From: Thermoplasmata archaeon
Lineage (GTDB): Archaea > Thermoplasmatota > Thermoplasmata > UBA10834 > DTMW01
Length of the DNA: 10,679 nucleotides
Assembly (NCBI GenBank): GCA_029858465.1
Contig: JAOUEZ010000027.1
Coordinates: forward strand, 1-10,679
Direction of reading: 5' to 3'
The position numbers were made by a program, and so were the translations under genes. The notes beneath the pieces were generated by a model. The model saw nothing but the letters and a program-made list of their open reading frames with translations. It was not told the origin of the DNA and ran no database searches. This document shows positions 7,411 through 10,679 of this stretch, piece after piece (within the stretch, counting starts at the first letter, position 1; each line of letters opens with the position of its first letter).

Positions 7411-8598
7411 TTAAAAGAATTTAGTAACGACGTCGAAATGCTCTGTGACCTTGATTCCTCTCCTTCCAAGCTCCTTGAAGAACGGATAGGGGTCGACGGT
7501 CACTTCTGCCGGGTACACGCCTGGCTCTTTGATTTTCTTGACACCCTGCCACCAGGACACAATTGCCGGTGGAACCGCGGTATCCCTTGCAGAGCTCGCA
7601 TTCCTCTTCGGGTCGTTCCAAGTCTCAATAAAGTATGTTACGGTACTCGGCGTGCCGCTCTTCTCACCGAAGCAGTCGATCCTGAACATGTCGTATTCGA
7701 ACGGCTCATCCGGCGGGGTCTCTCGGCCGGCAAGAATCGCGTTCTGGTACATGGCTGTCAGGTAGTCAATCGGTGATACCTCGCCCGTTCCAGCCTTTAA
7801 GGCTTTGGCGCTGGCAAATCCGAGCTGAACAAGAGTCTTGAAGGTGTTCAGATCTGTCTCGGGGAACCCGATTCTGAATGTGACATTCTTTGCCCTCAGG
7901 TTCTTTCCCATTGTCGCGGGTTCGGAGTGCTTGATGTAGTACGACTTGACTTTGCCGATGGGGTCAGGCATTATCACTTCCTTCTCGCCCGACAGAATTG
8001 GCTGCTTCTGATGTTTGCTTCCGATCCACATGATAGGGTTCTGTGTGAACTCGTCGATGACTGTCCGGATCGAATATCCTGGCCAGCCTGCCTCCTTGAC
8101 AGGAAGCGTGTTCCCCCAGGAGCAGTATAAGTCAATAGTGTCGACCTTGTCCAACTTTTTCGCTCCCGCGCCGCCAGCAACATTTGTCATGCCAGGGGTG
8201 CTTCCAAGTCCAACAGTAGCATTAACTCCCGCGTCAATCCATTTCTTGTTTTGTTCAATCTGCTTTAGGCAGGTGTCGAAAAATCCGCCCAGGTCTGTGT
8301 AATGAACGCCGTTCTTGACGGCGACTTCCATTACGCCTAGGTTCGTCTGGTACCATGCGCAGTTTGCAACGCAATCCGGCTTCTCTTTCTTCATGACTTG
8401 ATCGAGCTTTTTGAGATCTTTTGCATCGAGCTCCATCGTTGTGACTTTGTTCGGGTCGACTTTTAGGTCCTTTATAGCCTTCTTTGTCCTTTCCAAACTA
8501 CGGCTAGACGCAATCACATCGACCTTGCACATCTCAACGAGGTCTTGAACACAGAGCGCACCTATCTGTCCAGATGCACCCAACACAAGTGCTTTCAT
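7411..8598 (-). CDS. saccharopine dehydrogenase-family NAD(P)-dependent oxidoreductase (lysine 6-dehydrogenase-like)
   Basis: A 395-residue cytoplasmic enzyme with an N-terminal Rossmann fold: GASGQIG at residues 7-13, then strand 2 ending in ASSRS (30-34), where Arg33 in place of the usual acidic residue suggests NADP. The middle part has the family motifs VANCAWYQTN (77-86), HYTDLGGFF (99-107) and LGSTPGMTN (131-139), typical of saccharopine dehydrogenase/reductase, carboxynorspermidine synthase and lysine 6-dehydrogenase. Length is like lysine 6-dehydrogenase. The reaction is therefore probably reduction or oxidation of an amino acid, imine or semialdehyde, but the substrate cannot be read from sequence. 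Start ATG 8598 is supported by AGGAGG (8605-8610), 6 nt away, and by the Rossmann strand beginning at once. An upstream in-frame TTG (8757) would add 53 unrelated residues. Stop TAA. Confidence 0.88.
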   Translation of the reverse strand: MKALVLGASGQIGALCVQDLVEMCKVDVIASSRSLERTKKAIKDLKVDPNKVTTMELDAKDLKKLDQVMKKEKPDCVANCAWYQTNLGVMEVAVKNGVHYTDLGGFFDTCLKQIEQNKKWIDAGVNATVGLGSTPGMTNVAGGAGAKKLDKVDTIDLYCSWGNTLPVKEAGWPGYSIRTVIDEFTQNPIMWIGSKHQKQPILSGEKEVIMPDPIGKVKSYYIKHSEPATMGKNLRAKNVTFRIGFPETDLNTFKTLVQLGFASAKALKAGTGEVSPIDYLTAMYQNAILAGRETPPDEPFEYDMFRIDCFGEKSGTPSTVTYFIETWNDPKRNASSARDTAVPPAIVSWWQGVKKIKEPGVYPAEVTVDPYPFFKELGRRGIKVTEHFDVVTKFF

Positions 8599-8604
8599 TT
8601 TCTG

Positions 8605-8610
8605 CCTCCT
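8605..8610 (-). promoter_or_regulatory. ribosome binding site that decides the dehydrogenase-like start
   Basis: AGGAGG on the minus strand, 6 nt before ATG 8598. Confidence 0.75.
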
Positions 8611-8643
8611 TTTATGACAGAGGGGAGAAAAACTCTCTCCGTC

Positions 8644-8663
8644 TAATCGCGTTTCGGCGATTA
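8644..8663 (-). repeat. inverted repeat at predicted transcription start of dehydrogenase-like gene
   Basis: TAATCGC-(6 nt)-GCGATTA, 7-nt perfect arms. It covers the start site (about 8650) expected from the TATA box at 8671-8681, so it could be an operator or a leader hairpin. A second weaker stem (GGAGA/TCTCC, 8624-8640) follows in the leader. Confidence 0.45.
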
Positions 8664-8670
8664 CTTCATT

Positions 8671-8681
8671 GATATAACTAA
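8671..8681 (-). promoter_or_regulatory. candidate TATA box of the dehydrogenase-like gene
   Basis: The minus strand reads TTAGTTATATC. Predicted initiation about 25 nt downstream would give a leader of about 50 nt. Confidence 0.4.
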
Positions 8682-8710
8682 TTTGTCTTGCATATTTTGG
8701 AGACAATTCG

Positions 8711-8731
8711 AAACAATCTTCAAACAATCTT
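8711..8731. repeat. tandem repeat of AAACAATCTT with an 11-bp period
   Basis: Two exact 10-nt copies (8711-8720 and 8722-8731), one helical turn apart, 30-60 bp upstream of the predicted TATA box of the dehydrogenase-like gene. The same-face arrangement fits cooperative binding by a regulator. Inferred from spacing only. Confidence 0.45.
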
Positions 8732-8782
8732 GCTGGCTTGCTAATTATTATATGCAAATTGGCAAGACTCCACCCCTTAATG

Positions 8783-8801
8783 TTAAAAAATGAACAAAAA
8801 C
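8783..8801 (-). terminator. T-rich stretch downstream of the 8883-9344 gene
   Basis: On the minus strand this reads GTTTTTGTTCATTTTTTAA, about 80 nt past the TAA of the charged helical gene. Archaeal RNA polymerase commonly stops at T-runs, so it may end that transcript. The rest of 8599-8882 holds the dehydrogenase promoter signals and no gene. Confidence 0.35.
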
Positions 8802-8882
8802 TTCCATAAATTATTGCAAGTGTGAGATTTATCTAAGAAATCAGAACTTACTTGAGGTCTGCGAAGTCTTGATTTTTCTTCA

Positions 8883-9344
8883 TTAAGGCCTCACGAGCCT
8901 GATGTCCTTCAAGTATATCTGCCATCTTTTTTCGTCCTCGACCTTGTTCATCAATTCGCCTTTCTTTGTTTGAAGATCGTTTTCCATCTCAACATCATGA
9001 AGATCGTTTATTGCTTTGATTAATCCGGATATCTCATCGAGCAGGTCCATTGCCGCCCTCTTTGTCAGCTCATCGTGTCTCAATCTGTTCTCAAGGTCCC
9101 TCTTTCTATCCTTGATTTTCCCGATAAGGATGTGCGCAAGCATCCTGTCATTTTCAGTGACACCTGCCTTCGTTCTGAGTTTGAACACAAGATTCCTCAA
9201 TTCTATCTTTGTTCCATTGAAAGTCTCTTTGTCAGGTATCATATTACCTACCCAGGCGAAAACAGCATGTGCTCTCGCCAGTATCTTTTCTCTCTCCTCC
9301 TCGGAAAGCAATTCCTTCCCGGGATCAACCTTCTTGTCCGTCAT
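8883..9344 (-). CDS. uncharacterised charged alpha-helical protein
   Basis: A 153-residue soluble protein I do not recognise. It is rich in Lys, Glu, Asp, Leu and Arg, with no signal peptide or membrane helix. The central part from about residue 70 to 140 is almost continuous predicted helix with heptad-like leucines (LIGKIKDRKRDLENRL, LLDEISGLIKAINDL), suggesting a helical bundle or coiled coil. No cysteines are present and I see no catalytic motif. ATG 9344 has only a weak GGA near 9357-9359; another ATG slightly upstream is out of frame. It follows the membrane-protein gene by 78 nt on the same strand and may be co-transcribed. Stop TAA. It is accepted as real because its composition and codon pattern look protein-like while the overlapping opposite frames do not. 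Confidence 0.75.
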   Translation of the reverse strand: MTDKKVDPGKELLSEEEREKILARAHAVFAWVGNMIPDKETFNGTKIELRNLVFKLRTKAGVTENDRMLAHILIGKIKDRKRDLENRLRHDELTKRAAMDLLDEISGLIKAINDLHDVEMENDLQTKKGELMNKVEDEKRWQIYLKDIRLVRP

Positions 9345-9422
9345 AATGCATCAATTCCTGTTGGCTTTGAGGAAATATCATTGAGTGTCCAAGACAATCA
9401 CGATCGGGGCGATTCAATCAGA

Positions 9423-10343
9423 TCATATGGTGATCTCGAAATATATATCGGCCTCAGAGCCATTTGGAGGACCCATATCATCCCCGAACGAGAACATCAG
9501 ATACCATGCAGATCCTACCAGGAAGACTGGGATTCTATCTTCTTGGTGCATGATTTGCCCGTCTGCATCAATTGTAACATTGAAGGAAATGGCGCAGTAG
9601 TCCGTGATTTCGATTCCAAACTCGGTTTCAAACTCATCGCTCATTGTTGTGATGTTCGCAATGATGTCAGCCGGAATATCCTCCTTCAGAATGACATTCC
9701 TGTAATTGACCGTAACAACAAATTCCTCGGCCTGGGAGAAGAAATTCTCCTCAAGTTCGAATATTATGCGCAGTCTGTCATTGCTGAATTTAAAAATAGT
9801 CTGATCAACCGTGCCTGCAGCGTTTTTTTCGTTCATCTCATGTATGAACTGGTCGAAGGCTTGTTCCGGCGTTGCTCCTCCGGCTCCCGACGCACTGAAC
9901 TGGAAAACTGTCAAACCGATGATGGCCGGCGTTATAACGAGTATTGCAAAGATTATCAAGACAGCTATGATTGCATTTCTTGACGGAAGGCCATCTGGCG
10001 GTGGAGGAGTTTCTATCACCTCTGTTTGTTTAAGAGGTGCAGGTCTCCATTTGCCGCTTGCGATATTCTCCTCTATGATGTCTATTCTATGGTTGATGTC
10101 GCTGAGACGGAGTCTACGCGTCCTGCCAAAGATGCTCTGCATGATATTGACACCGGCCCAGACAAATAGGGCAAATATCGCAAACCAGAGGAAAGTGTAC
10201 AACAGCCAATATATCTGCAGCGCGCTGGCGAAGGATGGAAGCATGTTGAACAATTGAACTCCGAAGATCGTCAGAATTACCGCTAAGGCAATAAGTACAA
10301 TAGCTCTGACCCATTTCTTGACCATATAATCTGTGGCTTTCAT
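9423..10343 (-). CDS. uncharacterised three-helix membrane protein with outer C-terminal domain
   Basis: A 306-residue membrane protein of unknown function. Helix 1 spans about 12-34, helix 2 about 44-66, then a basic cytoplasmic linker (GRTRRLRL, and a proline run PPPP near 113-116), and helix 3 about 124-147. By the positive-inside rule the N-terminus is inside and the C-terminal domain (148-306) is outside. That domain begins with a flexible SGAGGATPEQ, then FDQFIHEMNEKNAAGTVDQT, followed by alternating beta strands ending in SAWYLMFSF. The helix-then-strands order resembles NTF2-like outer domains of other archaeal membrane proteins, but this is a guess from pattern. The start at ATG 10343 has only a weak GGGT upstream; M7 (10325) is an alternative. 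A TTAAAT at 10401-10406 could be its TATA box. Stop TGA. Confidence 0.82.
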   Translation of the reverse strand: MKATDYMVKKWVRAIVLIALAVILTIFGVQLFNMLPSFASALQIYWLLYTFLWFAIFALFVWAGVNIMQSIFGRTRRLRLSDINHRIDIIEENIASGKWRPAPLKQTEVIETPPPPDGLPSRNAIIAVLIIFAILVITPAIIGLTVFQFSASGAGGATPEQAFDQFIHEMNEKNAAGTVDQTIFKFSNDRLRIIFELEENFFSQAEEFVVTVNYRNVILKEDIPADIIANITTMSDEFETEFGIEITDYCAISFNVTIDADGQIMHQEDRIPVFLVGSAWYLMFSFGDDMGPPNGSEADIYFEITI

Positions 10344-10478
10344 AGATCGTTACCCATCCATTCAACGGGGTTTGACAGATGTCCGAGACGATAATGGTCG
10401 ATTTAAGGTCAAAAGGTTTGCTAGCTGAGTATTTAGGCGGGTTCAGACATTTCATACCAAAATCTTTTTGACAGCACA

Positions 10479-10486
10479 GATATTAA
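10479..10486 (+). promoter_or_regulatory. candidate TATA box of the tRNA-Ser gene
   Basis: GATATTAA lies 20-27 nt before the first base of the tRNA, about where an archaeal box A is expected, though slightly close. Confidence 0.35.
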
Positions 10487-10505
10487 CCGGTTACTGGCAT
10501 TGAAT

Positions 10506-10616
10506 GCGGGGATGGCCCAGCCCGGTAAGGCGCTGGATTGCTATCCTCTGTCCCTCTGGGACAAGGCAAATATCCAGTGCTCTTTGAGCTCGAGGGTTCA
10601 AATCCCTCTCCCCGCG
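10506..10616 (+). tRNA. tRNA-Ser(GCU), type II, with a 28-nt intron at 37/38
   Basis: Acceptor GCGGGGA (10506-10512) pairs with TCCCCGC (10609-10615), and discriminator G at 10616 is usual for serine. The D stem is GCC/GGC. The anticodon stem CTGGA/TCCAG (10533-10537 and 10573-10577) holds GCT at 10540-10542. A long variable arm with stem GCTC-TTT-GAGC (10579-10589) makes it class II, as expected for Ser. The T arm is GAGGG-TTCAAAT-CCCTC (10592-10608). CCA is not encoded. After removal of the intron the RNA is 83 nt. It reads the serine codons AGC and AGU. Assigned by hand folding. Confidence 0.95.
10544..10571 (+). other. archaeal tRNA intron with bulge-helix-bulge
   Basis: TTGC (10538-10541) pairs with GCAA (10566-10569) as the 4-bp central helix. 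The flanking 3-nt bulges are TAT (10542-10544) and ATA (10570-10572). Cutting after the second base of each bulge joins A37 to A38 and gives the 7-nt loop TTGCTAA. The intron itself forms TGTCCC-TCT-GGGACA. This is the substrate form for the archaeal splicing endonuclease. Confidence 0.9.
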
Positions 10617-10635
10617 CTATCATGCGTAGCCAGAC

Positions 10636-10650
10636 ATATATTTTTCATTT
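10636..10650 (+). terminator. T-rich stretch after the tRNA
   Basis: ATATATTTTTCATTT, beginning about 20 nt past the tRNA end, is a plausible archaeal T-run terminator. The last bases of the window show nothing else. Confidence 0.4.
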
Positions 10651-10679
10651 CAGGAAAAAGCCTTATCTCCTGCTGAATG

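Noticed and set aside
8599..8757. N-terminal extension of the dehydrogenase-like protein from TTG 8757
   Set aside because: It would place 53 unrelated residues before the Rossmann strand and run through the promoter and ribosome binding site.
9075..9983. 302-codon plus-strand frame
   Set aside because: It is antisense to two minus-strand genes, has no ribosome binding site, and its composition (Cys, His, Ser, Arg) is typical of a shadow frame; the minus frames show clear membrane helices and a coherent helical protein.
1..10679. CRISPR array, insertion sequence or integrase-type mobile element
   Set aside because: No regularly spaced repeats, transposase motifs or terminal inverted repeats were seen. 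The tRNA-Ser could be an integration site, but I see no integrase gene or duplicated tRNA end in the window.

Overview
The window looks like a piece of an archaeal chromosome, most likely from a Thermoplasmatota-type or other methanogen-related lineage. The evidence is a type II tRNA-Ser(GCU) without an encoded CCA end, interrupted at 37/38 by a short intron whose ends fold as a textbook bulge-helix-bulge; TATA-like boxes upstream of several genes; a MEDS (methanogen/methylotroph, DcmR sensory) domain protein; and a very large secreted subtilase of the kind seen in protein-degrading archaea. Exact taxonomy cannot be fixed from the sequence alone.

Layout. Bases 1-4295 (minus) hold the first 1431 codons of a huge secreted S8 (subtilisin-type) protease that runs off the left edge. 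A 552-bp divergent intergenic region (4296-4847) carries its promoter and several perfect palindromes next to the start of a HemL-like class-III PLP aminotransferase (4848-6236, plus). A MEDS-domain gene follows on the same strand (6302-6979), and its reading frame contains an in-frame TAG at codon 113. Converging on it from the other strand are a small 2TM-domain membrane protein (7033-7311) and a saccharopine-dehydrogenase/lysine-6-dehydrogenase-like oxidoreductase (7411-8598). Two further minus-strand genes, a charged helical protein (8883-9344) and a three-helix membrane protein with an outer C-terminal domain (9423-10343), are unrecognised. The intron-containing tRNA-Ser lies at 10506-10616.

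The most interesting signal is the TAG in the MEDS gene. The frame is the same before and after it, the family consensus resumes at the very next codon, and none of the six complete protein genes ends with TAG (three TGA, three TAA). The simplest exciting reading is that the organism decodes UAG as pyrrolysine and that a putative one-carbon sensor contains it. The sober alternative is a recent nonsense mutation or a sequencing error.

How the genes work together is only partly visible. The aminotransferase and the saccharopine-dehydrogenase-like enzyme both belong to families acting on amino acids or their semialdehydes, but they are 1.2 kb apart and on opposite strands, so a shared pathway is speculation. 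Both have inverted or tandem repeats at their predicted promoters, suggesting transcriptional control. The protease is a stand-alone exported enzyme, probably for extracellular protein breakdown.
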